Assembly: GCF_025499605.1 (NCBI RefSeq)
Contig: NZ_JAFMVC010000007.1
Coordinates: 124,001 to 188,000, forward strand
Direction: 5' to 3'
Source: Carboxylicivirga litoralis
GTDB taxonomy: Bacteria; Bacteroidota; Bacteroidia; Bacteroidales; Marinilabiliaceae
DNA length: 64,000 nt
A program made the translations under genes and the position numbers. Below, one piece after another: positions 10,201 to 18,900 of this stretch. The first letter of the stretch is position 1, and each line of letters opens with the position of its first letter. A model generated the notes under the pieces. That model saw nothing but the letters and a program-made list of their open reading frames with translations, was not told where the DNA came from and ran no database searches.

Positions 10201-10365
10201 CATACCATGTGCCTCTGTCAGCACCACTACCGATGGAGCGGTCAGGTCGGGAAACACATCAACTTCCATCTGGGTGGCCACATAACTTCCTCCCAGCAAA
10301 AGGATGAAAGCCATAAACAGCACGAGAAGCCTGTTCTTTAAAGAAAAGTCAATTATCTTATTCAT
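7282..10365 (-). CDS. Heavy-metal RND efflux pump (CusA/CzcA family)
   Basis: A 1027-residue inner-membrane RND permease with the usual layout: TM1, large periplasmic loop, TM2-6, second loop, TM7-12. The N-terminus (IDFSLKNRLLVLFMAFILLL) and the TM4 charged stretch (SLVDDAIIDVDNVLKRL) fit the HME (heavy-metal efflux) branch, using the proton motive force to export divalent or monovalent metal ions. The TM4 motif has DD...D...D rather than the classical CzcA DG...E arrangement. This variant occurs in Bacteroidota members as far as I recall, so metal specificity is not inferred. The gene is preceded by the adaptor gene (111-bp gap) and followed by the channel gene. Confidence 0.93.
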   Translation of the reverse strand: MNKIIDFSLKNRLLVLFMAFILLLGGSYVATQMEVDVFPDLTAPSVVVLTEAHGMATEEVERLVTFPIETAVNGATNVRRVRSSSATGISIVWVDFEWDTDIFKARQIVSEKLATVAERLPENAGNPTLAPQSSIIGEIMVITVSSDSLPPMDLRTIADWQVRNRLLSIGGVSQVVVMGGDFKQYIVEADPEKMDYYGVSFMELFEACDHLNQNATGSFLNDFGNEYVIRGVIRTSNLSDIGNSVIKVVNGHPVSVNDVAVVKTGAAPKIGAGYLNSQPAVVMTVLKQPNTNTLVLTEKIDEAIAGLQETLPSHVKIRTDVFRQSDFIIRAVDNVTRALLEGGLFVMIILFLFLLNFRTTVISLVAIPLSLLVAVITLRWMGLTINTMSLGGMAIAIGSLVDDAIIDVDNVLKRLKENARLPKEKQELKLKVIYNASKEIRASILNATLIIIVAFVPLFFLSGMEGRMLQPLGISFIVSLFASLVVAITLTPVMCSFLLTNDKQLQAHETGSRWVRWLNKKYGLALERSLHFKKSMIGSAGVLFIVSMFVFFNLGRSFLPEFNEGMLTLSTVSLPGISLEESNKMNLLLEKEMLEMKEINTIVRRTGRAELDEHAQGVFSSEVDVPFDLNGRSKDDFLEELRSRLGTIRGINITVGQPLSHRIDHMLSGTRANIAIKVFGTDLHKMFSLATQIKSNISGIDGLVDVNVEQQVEIPQLQIKPKREMLKQYGIPINEFAEFIDVAFAGEKVSEVYEGNMSFDLILRYNDRYRHSIEAVKNTLIDTHDGHKVALKEVADIISASGPNTISRENVQRKVVVSANVSGRDLRSVVTDVQDNIKENINLPENYYIEYGGQFESEEKASSLLFYTSLLAILIIFLLLYMEFRNLTVSGIILLNLPLALIGGVVSIWLTSGMLSIPAIIGFITLFGIATRNGILLVSRYNALQDEGEPLYKAIIHGSMDRLNPILMTALTAALALIPLAFAGDQPGNEIQSPMAVVILGGLFSSTLLNVFIVPAVYYLIKKKEAK

Positions 10366-10476
10366 ATGTATATTCTTTCTTTTCTATTGCCATCTGAAAC
10401 ACCCGCTGAATTTTAGTCATTCTCAAAGCAATTGAGTATGCTAAAATCCATGTTCGTTTCAACATAGCTTCCTGAT

Positions 10477-11997
10477 TTAATGCGTATGACCATGTAGCGG
10501 TAAATCACCCGCCATGGCCGCCAGCTTTATCTGGTAGGCACCCTGAGTAACAATCCTTTCACCAACGGATAAACCTGAGCTAACTTCAGTAAGAATACCA
10601 TCATTATTAGCTATTTCAACCTGACGTTTTACAAAGGATTCTCCTCCGGTTTGAACAAAAACGTAATACATTCCCTGCTCTTCAATGATGGCTGATAAAG
10701 GAATAACCAAAGCATTCTCTTTCTTACCTGTTTTTAGAAAAGCTTCCACATACATGCCGGGCATTAATTGCCCATTATTAAAAGCCGTAAAATTGACTGG
10801 TATTCTGGTGATGCCCTCTGTGATAAAAGCATTGCTGGAAGCAACTTCCCCATCAAGCTGCTTCAGCGTTATTGATTCTTTTTTGTCACCATAAGTAAAG
10901 TTGGCATCAAATATCCCATTTACTTTTTCAAAGTCCGATTGATTAACAAAGGCTTCAATAAGTAGTTTGTTTCTGTTACTCACCTTCAACACTACAGAAC
11001 CATTATTAACGAATTGTCCGTTTGTAACATGAACCCCATCTACAAACCCATCAATTGGCGATGTGATTTTTAAGCCATCCTGCGAAACCTGACTGGCCAA
11101 CTGATAATATTTTATGGAATCCTGTTTATATTGAGATTCTATTTGCAGGTAGTCCTTTTGAGAAACCACTTGTTTAGCTACCAGCGGCTTAGCACGATCA
11201 TAGTCAGCCTTACTCTTCTCATAAGCAATTTTGCTTTCGCTCATTTTGATGTCGATATTGTTTTCAATACCCGATGCGGTAACAACTGCCAGCAGTTCAC
11301 CTTTCTTTACCGATTGTCCGGCTATGGCAAAAAGGTTAACCTGACCATTAGCCTGAGCATTGACTGCGACGGATGATTGTGGTTGCCCGCCAACCTTTGC
11401 TGAAGTGTGAATAACAGAATAGAAGGCTTGCAAAATGACCTCCTGAGTTGCGAAATCTGTTTTCCAGGCTTGCTCCTTCAGAAAACTGATTTCGTCACCC
11501 TCTGCTTCTTCCTCAATAGCATGAGCGGCTTCATCTGCACTGGCATACACCTGCACTTGCGGTATTTCAAAGGTCACCTTTCCGGTGGAGCTAACTAACT
11601 CAAAAAGCATTTTGTAAGTACCGGCTTCTTTGGGTTGTAGTGATGGACGGAAAATACCTGGCGACGCAGGTGCATCTACACTGTGACGAATGCCTTTATC
11701 GCCTTTAACGATACTTACCGTCAGCTTACCGTCAGAAACAGGTTTATAAGTACTTAAGTCGGTAAAATGAGCCGCAAACGAACTGGTTTGTCCAACTGAT
11801 AAGGCAGGGAACTCAACAAATAGCTCAAAATTATTTGCAAACAGGGTATAGCTTAAGGCTCCTGCTTCATGCGCATGGTCATCATGAGCTGCATGGCCTC
11901 CAATAACATCATGTGAGTGACCGTGTGAGTTTTGATTGTTGAGGCAGGATGTCAATAATCCTAATGCTGCAACAATACTTATATATATTTTATTCAT
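10477..11997 (-). CDS. RND periplasmic adaptor lipoprotein with His-rich N-terminus (CusB/CzcB-like)
   Basis: A 506-residue membrane fusion protein. Lipobox LLTSC gives lipid-modified Cys18, followed by a His-rich linker (SHGHSHDVIGGHAAHDDHAHEAG). Residues about 45-150 form a beta-rich domain found in some Bacteroidota adaptors. Then come the barrel-sandwich/biotinyl-lipoyl-like halves flanking a helical hairpin (about residues 215-330) and the beta-barrel and membrane-proximal domains. It ends HGHTH. It bridges pump and channel and probably gathers metal at the periplasmic face. His clusters at both ends are more extensive than in classical CusB. Confidence 0.9.
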   Translation of the reverse strand: MNKIYISIVAALGLLTSCLNNQNSHGHSHDVIGGHAAHDDHAHEAGALSYTLFANNFELFVEFPALSVGQTSSFAAHFTDLSTYKPVSDGKLTVSIVKGDKGIRHSVDAPASPGIFRPSLQPKEAGTYKMLFELVSSTGKVTFEIPQVQVYASADEAAHAIEEEAEGDEISFLKEQAWKTDFATQEVILQAFYSVIHTSAKVGGQPQSSVAVNAQANGQVNLFAIAGQSVKKGELLAVVTASGIENNIDIKMSESKIAYEKSKADYDRAKPLVAKQVVSQKDYLQIESQYKQDSIKYYQLASQVSQDGLKITSPIDGFVDGVHVTNGQFVNNGSVVLKVSNRNKLLIEAFVNQSDFEKVNGIFDANFTYGDKKESITLKQLDGEVASSNAFITEGITRIPVNFTAFNNGQLMPGMYVEAFLKTGKKENALVIPLSAIIEEQGMYYVFVQTGGESFVKRQVEIANNDGILTEVSSGLSVGERIVTQGAYQIKLAAMAGDLPLHGHTH

Positions 11998-12018
11998 TTT
12001 TTTAATGTTTGTTTGATT

Positions 12019-12060
12019 ATTCCGTCCCGTATCCCGCTTGTTATCGGGACGGGACGGAAT
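12019..12060 (-). other. Intercistronic GC-rich hairpin between His-rich lipoprotein and adaptor
   Basis: ATTCCGTCCCGTATCCCG (12019-12036) pairs with CGGGACGGGACGGAAT (12045-12060): a 16-bp stem with a 2-nt bulge and 8-nt loop. It starts just after the lipoprotein stop. No T-run follows on the minus strand. It could stabilise or segment the polycistronic mRNA, or be a REP-like repeat. Confidence 0.5.
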
Positions 12061-12065
12061 ATTGA

Positions 12066-12332
12066 TTAATGTTGATGATCATGATCATGGTCGTGGTCGT
12101 GGTCGTGATCATGGTCATGGTCGTGGTGTTCTTCTTCAGAGGTTTTTGTTGTGTCTTTCGATACAACAAACTCTTCCTGCTCTGTGTGGTCGTGATGGTC
12201 GTGGTCATGATCGTGTGTTTCAGTACCATGCTCATGTCCGTGGTCAGAGGTCTTTTCAGACTTTAAACCACAAGAAACAGCCATAAATGACATATAAACA
12301 GAGAACACCAATAAATACATGAATCGCTTCAT
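12066..12332 (-). CDS. Small His-rich lipoprotein, predicted periplasmic metal binder
   Basis: I start it at the ATG at 12332 (MKRFMYLLVFSVYMSFMAVSC), because this gives a clean signal peptide with lipobox MAVSC; an in-frame ATG eight codons upstream is possible. The mature part has two His/Asp clusters, one around HDHDHDHHDH and a C-terminal run of about eight Asp-His dipeptides ending in HQH. Such tracts bind Zn, Cu, Ni or Co ions. The gene sits between another His-rich protein and the metal efflux adaptor, so a metal buffer or delivery role is likely. No conserved fold is visible. Confidence 0.75.
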   Translation of the reverse strand: MKRFMYLLVFSVYMSFMAVSCGLKSEKTSDHGHEHGTETHDHDHDHHDHTEQEEFVVSKDTTKTSEEEHHDHDHDHDHDHDHDHDHQH

Positions 12333-12407
12333 AATTGATTGATTTTTATTCCGCATGATTGCGGAAGATTAATAAAAAATAAAAATGAGATAGTATTAAC
12401 CTAGAGT

Positions 12408-12854
12408 TTAGGCCATACAAGGTGGTGCCCGTAAGCCAATGGCTCCGGGTTGAAATAATGATTTTATCAGAAATGGTATATCTGAATACCTTCTTTCCTT
12501 TTTATTAAGAAGTTGATCGTTTATAGATTCTGTAGTATTTAGAAGGAGAACAACAAAAGAGCTTACTTTTAAGGTTGTTCCTGAATCTATTATCAATCTT
12601 GCAAAACTGTAATCTTCAGATGTTAATGAATGGTCATGTGGCGGAAACGAATGACTGTGTGCATTACCCGTATCTTTATCTTCATGATGGTGATGATGCC
12701 CATAATCACCATCATGGGCATGAGCTTCAGCTTGTGTTTGAAAATTTGAAAAGCTATCCAAAGCACTATCATGATGATGATGTGGTATCATTTGATGGCT
12801 TAATATTGCCAGGAATGATACTAATAATGATATGGAATAGATTTTTAATTTCAC
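12408..12854 (-). CDS. His-rich secreted or membrane-anchored protein heading the metal efflux operon
   Basis: A 148-residue protein with an N-terminal hydrophobic segment, then MIPHHHHDS, then HHHHHED and further His clusters up to about residue 80. A second hydrophobic stretch (FVVLLLN) and the C-terminal RAPPCMA follow. Bacteroidota encode similar short proteins with an early PHHHH motif and a C-terminal RAPP motif next to metal efflux genes; I believe these are DUF6769-like but cannot confirm. The only available start is GTG at 12854, and the predicted transcription start lies almost on it, so the message may be leaderless. Confidence 0.65.
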   Translation of the reverse strand: MKLKIYSISLLVSFLAILSHQMIPHHHHDSALDSFSNFQTQAEAHAHDGDYGHHHHHEDKDTGNAHSHSFPPHDHSLTSEDYSFARLIIDSGTTLKVSSFVVLLLNTTESINDQLLNKKERRYSDIPFLIKSLFQPGAIGLRAPPCMA

Positions 12855-12904
12855 ACCTACAAAAGTAGTTAATTAATAGTTATTTCAAATCCCTACTTTT
12901 AGGT
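12855..12904 (-). promoter_or_regulatory. Promoter with overlapping inverted repeat for the metal efflux operon
   Basis: On the minus strand, TTTG (12889-12886), an 18-nt spacer and TACTTTTG (12867-12860) fit the Bacteroidota promoter consensus. The -10 and the region upstream of -33 are covered by an imperfect inverted repeat: ACCTACAAAAGTAG at 12855-12868 against CTACTTTTAGGT at 12893-12904. This is a plausible operator for a metal-responsive regulator, not encoded in this window. Confidence 0.45.
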
Positions 12905-13151
12905 ATTATTAGTCTTGTTATTTTAGTATCCATTCATTGAATATTGTCTCATAAAACGCAATCTTAATCCATACTGAATAGGATTCTATCAATATTCAGG
13001 TGCCTGAACAACGATTTGCCATTGCAAAAAAACAATGTAGTTTACTGCATCACAACACAATAAAACAATTAAAGAAAATGATTGCTCTCAAACCCTTGTT
13101 TTATTGCTCAAATTGTATTGTTTTGTGGCATAAAATAAAAAACGTTTAATC

Positions 13152-13667
13152 ATGATTGGAAAATTCATACGACTAATAATTGCCATCCTTATAACTATTT
13201 CATCAGTTTTTCTTTTTATCAATGGCTTTGTTGGCTGGGGTGTGCTAGCTGTGTTTATTGCTTTACTGTTTGTTTTGTTTCAGTTTAGAAATGAAAAGAA
13301 CCTGCTGGCCTTTTACTTTATCCGAAGAAACAAGTTTGCTTCAGCAGAAAGTATGCTTTTAAAAGTGAAACACCCGGAGAATATGATACAAAGCCAGGAA
13401 GCCTATTATTACTACATTCTGGGATTAACGCAAGCGCAAACCCATCAACCGGCATTGGCTGAGAAAAGTTTTAAAAAAGCACTATCAACCGGACTTCGTC
13501 TGAAAAGCGATCAGGCCATGGCTAAGCTGAATCTGGCAGGTTTCTATCTCTCGAAGAGGAATAAAAAACTGGCTAAAATTCATTTGATGGATGCCAAAAA
13601 ACTGGATAAGCAAAAAATGTTGACAGCCCAGATTAAAGAGGTTGAAAACATGATGAAGCGCATTTAA
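13152..13667 (+). CDS. Small membrane protein with TPR-like repeats
   Basis: A 171-residue protein. Two closely spaced membrane segments (about residues 5-45) are followed by a cytoplasmic helical region with TPR-like spacing (YYYILGLTQAQTHQPALAEKSFKKAL and AKLNLAGFYLSKRNKKLAKIHL). The C-terminus is Lys-rich. Such proteins usually act as scaffolds; no partner is evident. It is divergent from the metal efflux operon with about 300 bp between, and convergent with the next gene across a bidirectional terminator. Confidence 0.7.
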   Translation: MIGKFIRLIIAILITISSVFLFINGFVGWGVLAVFIALLFVLFQFRNEKNLLAFYFIRRNKFASAESMLLKVKHPENMIQSQEAYYYYILGLTQAQTHQPALAEKSFKKALSTGLRLKSDQAMAKLNLAGFYLSKRNKKLAKIHLMDAKKLDKQKMLTAQIKEVENMMKRI

Positions 13668-13756
13668 AGATTAACAGAAAGCCTGTTAACCTGGAAGAAT
13701 TTTTCCAGCAGAACCAAAGCTCTATCAATTAAGTATTAAAGCAATAGGCACTATAT

Positions 13757-13790
13757 AAAATAGCCTGGAAGTATACTTCCAGGCTATTTT
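13757..13790. terminator. Bidirectional intrinsic terminator
   Basis: A perfect 34-bp palindrome: AAAATAGCCTGGAAGTA and its exact reverse complement. It supplies a stem with a T-run on both strands between the convergent genes ending at 13667 and 13815. Confidence 0.88.
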
Positions 13791-13814
13791 TATACTTTTT
13801 ATGTTACCTCAACT

Positions 13815-14897
13815 TTATTGTGGCAACTGACAATCGTGCTTTGGATCGACTGCACAAAGGTAGTATTCGCGAAAACCATAAACGGCTTCACGAAGCTGGT
13901 CAATACCAAGCATAATATCACCCTCAGAGTAATAATCACGTGAGTATACAACCTTTTTAGTTCCTTTTTTAAACTTCACAATAGACATGCCCGGCGCTTC
14001 TATCACAGCCCCGTTCACCATACCTGTCATGGTCCATGTGGCCATATAAATATCATCTACAAGGGTTTCGTCTTCTACAACAGTATATAAATCTTCTGAG
14101 CCGTCAAACAAGCGAGCCAGGAATTCAGCCATCGTAGTGGGCGTGTAGATATCAACAATAGGATCGTGGTATTCATAATTATCAGCCAGATAAGGAATAA
14201 CGGTTGGCCAATTATTGGCATCAAGCTGAACCAGCAGACGAGCGACGCTAAGCTGTTTATTAAACAGCGTTTTTCCTTTCAAACCTTGTGGAACATTTGT
14301 TGGAGAAGGTGGCGGAAGTGAACAAGGATAGCCTGGAACAACAGAGCACTTATACTGCTCTCTGAAGAACCACATTAATTGGTCCAGGCCAGGCACATTT
14401 GGATCTGGACTGCTTAAAGTAGCCATAATATCGCCCTCAGAATAATAATCACGCTGGTAATACACTTTTAAAGAATAAGGCTTAAACTTGAAAATTGAAA
14501 TCCCTTTGGCTTCATAATAAATCCCGTTAAAAGTACCTTTCATCAACCATGTAGCTGAATAAACATCATCAATAATCGTTTCTTCCTCAACAATTGTCTC
14601 CAAATCGGGTGATGAGTTTTCGATGAGCTGATAAAGGAAACCGGTCATGTGTTCTTTTCCAAAAATATCAACGATTGGATCATGATATTCGATATCGTCT
14701 GCGTAATAAGGAAGAATTTCATCTATTCCCCCTCCTGTCACTTCGAGTAAAGCACGACCAACCTTCATACGCTCCTGATTTAGCTTATCACTCAAGGCTT
14801 TAGAACCGCCAATAGAATCGAGATATTCACAGGATTGGATACACAAAATAGCGCCAATGCCAATAAGCATAGCAAATGCTTTAATAGTTTTTCTCAT
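13815..14897 (-). CDS. Lipoprotein with two NTF2/SnoaL-like repeats
   Basis: A 360-residue protein with signal peptide and lipobox IQSC. It contains an internal tandem duplication: residues about 40-185 and 210-358 each carry ALL/LLV...L, a YY/YLAD stretch, EYHDPIVDI, DLxTxVExETxxDDxYxATWxM and RDYYSEGDIM in the same order. The pattern (short helices then curved sheet, with YHDP near the pocket) fits SnoaL/NTF2-like folds that bind small ligands. A Cys-containing segment (KCSVVPGYPC; LCAVDPKHDC) closes each repeat, suggesting disulfides. Function is unknown. A -10-like TAAATTTG lies at 14971-14978. Confidence 0.7.
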   Translation of the reverse strand: MRKTIKAFAMLIGIGAILCIQSCEYLDSIGGSKALSDKLNQERMKVGRALLEVTGGGIDEILPYYADDIEYHDPIVDIFGKEHMTGFLYQLIENSSPDLETIVEEETIIDDVYSATWLMKGTFNGIYYEAKGISIFKFKPYSLKVYYQRDYYSEGDIMATLSSPDPNVPGLDQLMWFFREQYKCSVVPGYPCSLPPPSPTNVPQGLKGKTLFNKQLSVARLLVQLDANNWPTVIPYLADNYEYHDPIVDIYTPTTMAEFLARLFDGSEDLYTVVEDETLVDDIYMATWTMTGMVNGAVIEAPGMSIVKFKKGTKKVVYSRDYYSEGDIMLGIDQLREAVYGFREYYLCAVDPKHDCQLPQ

Positions 14898-15169
14898 GTT
14901 CTTAAATTTTTAGGCTAATAATAAAATTCTGAAACACGAATTGCTTAAAGACTGTAGGTTAATGAATTATCAAATTTACTTTGAATTTTATTAAAAGTAA
15001 ACAAGTCCCATTAAAATATATTAAGCCATTTCAGATGCAAATTTGAAATCGCCTAACGATAGATGTTCACCAATGGTGCTTCAAAAAGAGGCTTATTGAT
15101 GAACATCTTTCATTACTTTTATCCACAAGTAGTATTAGCCTATGTATGAAACTTAGCAGTCGATATCAC

Positions 15170-15985
15170 TTACTGTTCAAGCAAAGTGGGATTATCCGTT
15201 ATAACCCCATCTACGCCTTTTTTCTTACTTTGCTTCACCGCTCCTGCACTATTAACCGTCCATACATGAACTTTCTTATTAAGTTGATGCACTTTTTCAA
15301 CAAAGCGCTTGCTTGTAAGCCAATAAAAGGAATTAAATGCTTCAACATGAGGGTAGGCATCCAGGGCTTTACGCTTTATCCCTAAACCGAAAATATTACC
15401 GTAAAAAAGTTTGTGCAGACGCAAATCAGGATTCAAATCATGTACTTTCAGAAGAATATCATCATTAAAAGACTGGACTACACACCAGGCTTCTGCTTTT
15501 TTGTCTGCAATTAGTTTTACTATTTCATCTTCGATACCCGGATAAACCTCACTCCCTTGTTTAATTTCAATTAACAACTGAGTTTGACCATTTATCAGCT
15601 CCATCACTTCGGTAAGAGTTGGGATAATTTGGTCTGATTCTTTCCCATTAGCATCGAGCAATTGTTTCGAACGAATCTCCTTAAATGTCATCTCACCAAC
15701 TACGCCCTCTCCATTACTGGTGCGATCAATTGATTCATCGTGCAACACAATAATGACATTATCTTTTGTTCGTTGCACATCAATCTCAATTAGATCGACC
15801 TGAAGCTCTATGGCTTTATTAATGGCGGCCAACGAATTTTCAGGTGCTAAAGCTCCAGCGCCCCGATGGCCAACTACTGCTATTTCTCTATCTATCATTT
15901 CTGAATTAATGAAAAAGTTATTAACTGTAAAACTCACCAAAATAAGAGCAACAACAGCTACCAACACTATTTTAAGGATTTTCAT
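15170..15985 (-). CDS. Membrane-anchored glycerophosphodiester phosphodiesterase family protein
   Basis: A 271-residue protein with an N-terminal hydrophobic anchor (about residues 3-24), then the GDPD TIM-barrel motifs: GHRGAGALAPENS with His40 and Glu49, EID with Glu67/Asp69, and LHDESIDRTSNG with His82. All are canonical catalytic or metal-binding positions. GDPD enzymes hydrolyse glycerophosphodiesters; distant members act on other phosphodiesters. Its start is only 6 bp after the TIR-STAND stop, so it is the last gene of that operon. A 9-bp inverted repeat (15061-15069 / 15100-15108) lies downstream without a T-run. Confidence 0.88.
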   Translation of the reverse strand: MKILKIVLVAVVALILVSFTVNNFFINSEMIDREIAVVGHRGAGALAPENSLAAINKAIELQVDLIEIDVQRTKDNVIIVLHDESIDRTSNGEGVVGEMTFKEIRSKQLLDANGKESDQIIPTLTEVMELINGQTQLLIEIKQGSEVYPGIEDEIVKLIADKKAEAWCVVQSFNDDILLKVHDLNPDLRLHKLFYGNIFGLGIKRKALDAYPHVEAFNSFYWLTSKRFVEKVHQLNKKVHVWTVNSAGAVKQSKKKGVDGVITDNPTLLEQ

Positions 15986-15991
15986 ACTGCA

Positions 15992-18900
15992 TTAGATTTT
16001 AACCTTTAACAAATCATTAAAAGCATATTGAATACTTTTAAAAGCCCAATCTTTTCCATTCTTTACATTTTCGGAGCATGTCAGAACTTTGATAAAGAAA
16101 GAACGTACATCCTGGTCATTGAGCCCCCAAACGAAGAAATTTCCAAAACGACTAGTGAGTAATGAACCTAAAGTCTCCTCTGTAACAGTAATCACCTTTG
16201 TTTTGCTCAAGATGGCAGCAGCTAAAGGATTACCTTGGAATTTGTGTAAAATTAATTTATCCGCTTCGTATCGCAAAGTCTGATTAGGAAAAAATGACCG
16301 AATGGTATTCAGAATACTAATCATGTACTCATCTAACTTTTTATCCTTGTATTCTTCTGTCTCTTTAGGCAAATTAAATTCATCAAGAAGCCTTTCGGTA
16401 TTGACCTTTGAAAGGATATAATCATAAAGTGCCAGGGCACTGTATATTTTACCCAGGTTAGTTGCTGTAAGTGATATATTTTCAATAATATAAAAAAGCA
16501 AATCCCTATCTTTTTCTTTTGAACTCACCAATTCGTCAATCAGTTCTTTTAACATTGGCATATGGTCAATACCATATTTATCGCCACCAGCTTTTTTACA
16601 AGCTGCAATAATATACCAGTTAATTACAAATTGCTTATAATAACCATAACTGGTCTTTACATTATCGATGTAGGGCGTTTTAAATCGCCCATAAGTAGTC
16701 TTTGACCATTGGAGTGCTGTTTTTTCTAATAATTTAAAAGCCACCTCTTCTATGTCATCACGCCACTCATTAACCAGCGACTTGTCAATAATGTGAAACA
16801 ACACATAACAATAAGACATCTGAATATACGGCACATAGTCACTATCTGCTTGATTTAAACTGAGTGCCTTTTCAATAATCTCCCGCACAGGTTGCCAATC
16901 ATGCATACCACGAATAATGAGTAAGCGCTCAATCATCATAAAACTTAGTACATCGCCTGTTTTGATGCCTTCAACAATGAGTTTTGATTTGCTTTGATCC
17001 AAAGGAATGTTAGAATCAAACAACTCCGTTATCTCACTAAATGCTCTTTTTGACCACTCGCCATTACTTGATTTAGCAGGAAGGTTTTTCCAGAAGTTTT
17101 CGTACTCTTTAAGGTTATTTGTATAATCCGACTGTATATTAAAATATTTTAGCATGGCTAATTTAATACCCATCTTCAACAAGGTATTTCTTAAGAAACC
17201 CGGTATTAAACTGATATACTTTGAAGCTTTTTCATGATCAGGATGGTAGACTTTACAACCTGAATCGAATACTTTCTCAAATATTTTATTCCAATATAAG
17301 AGTACATTATCATTTATAGCTGCCTTGCATTGTTGAATATTTTCTTTCTCATTCACCAACTTATCAATCGATACAACAAATGACAACAAGCCCAGTTGCA
17401 TCATAAAATTCATATTAATGGTATTCCCCTTTAGAATACCAACATACAGCTCATTCAGTATTTGATCGGCCAGGTGGCTATTTTGCAAGATGATATTGTA
17501 AATAAACACCCCGGCTTTATTTAAAACTTCATGGTTATTACTGTTGTTAAACAAGTTAATAAAGTAGTTTGTAGGTGATTTTTGCGTATTAGCAATGACC
17601 TTAAACTCATCGGCTGTTTTATATTGATGGTAAAAAATACTAATCGTCTTCAGTGCCGAATCCAATATTTCAGAGTCACTTGAATACAGCATCATTTTCA
17701 CCATCTCACGAGCTGTTGATTCATAACCTATGGCACTTAGCTTAGACAACAACAGTGCTCCCAATACCTGTATCCGGTGCCTGGAGTTTAATACCGTGGT
17801 CTTCAAACACTCGTCATCCTTTGTTACCAGATAGTTATTAACCAATGCATTACACAAATATGAATAACTTACAATATCGTATTCGAGCTTTTGCTCTAAG
17901 ATAATCTCTTCGTAAACTTTTGCCGGGATAATACCACGTTCGTATTGGTTTTCATATTCATTAAAAAAGGAAATCTCAAATAAGGCTTCCTGCACTTTTT
18001 CATATGTAAAACGAATGCTTCCATTGGAATACTTTAGATACCCGTCTTTAAACAAAATACTACTCACTTCTGACAGTTTGCCATCAGCCCCAATAAAAGC
18101 TTCTTTTAGAGAAATCAGCTCCTTATCGTTAGAGCCCAAAATCTTGGCAATATTCAGGTTATCGATATGCTTCTTTCGAAAGACTTGTGTTAATCGAAGC
18201 AACAACTCATAAGCACTAAAATTACTTTCAAATAAGTTTTTGCTTAATAAGTTTTTAACTATCACCACAAAGTCATATTGCTCAATATGATTTGGTAATT
18301 CTTTGTTTTCATAACTCTGAACAACGAGTTTAAACAACAGAGGTGATGACAGGCTATCTCGTATTTTAGCAAATTCAAGCGAAATAAATTGTTCCCGACT
18401 CGTTTGGATACCATATTGCACGCAGTACTTATCAAAAACAGCAATTAACTCATTGTTACTAAAACGTTCGAGCGAGAAAATAGGCACATTGGCCATGTCC
18501 ATATATAGCTCCGTAGCAATTCTGTTTTTCAGATGCTCGAAAGGAGTATTACGACACGACACAACCAGCGTAAATTGAGAATATTTTTCATCCAGCAACA
18601 GATTCACTACATCCTTAAGCAACTGCACATAAGGATAAGCAGCGAAACGCTCTTCTTCAACAGGATAAGAACTGGCCTCATTGATGGCATCAAAGAAAAA
18701 ATAATGCCTGACACCACTTTCTTTAGCTTCCTGATTGATCTTCTCAAGAATATGTTCGAGGCTCAATCTTCTGCTATCAGTATATACTGCATGTAACACT
18801 CTATTAAACCCTTCATCTAGCAACTGACTATTGAAAGCAAGGCACGATGTTTCATCTTTATCAGAAAGCTGCTGAATTAAGTTACACATCTCATTGGTCT

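Noticed and set aside
12066-12130. Repeat run near the metal operon considered as a CRISPR or minisatellite
   Set aside because: There are no spacers; it is a coding simple repeat for Asp-His.
12038-12286. Plus-strand frames across the His-rich tract (82 and 65 codons)
   Set aside because: They are Gly/Arg or Val/Met simple repeats caused by translating the (Asp-His) codon run in the wrong frame or strand.
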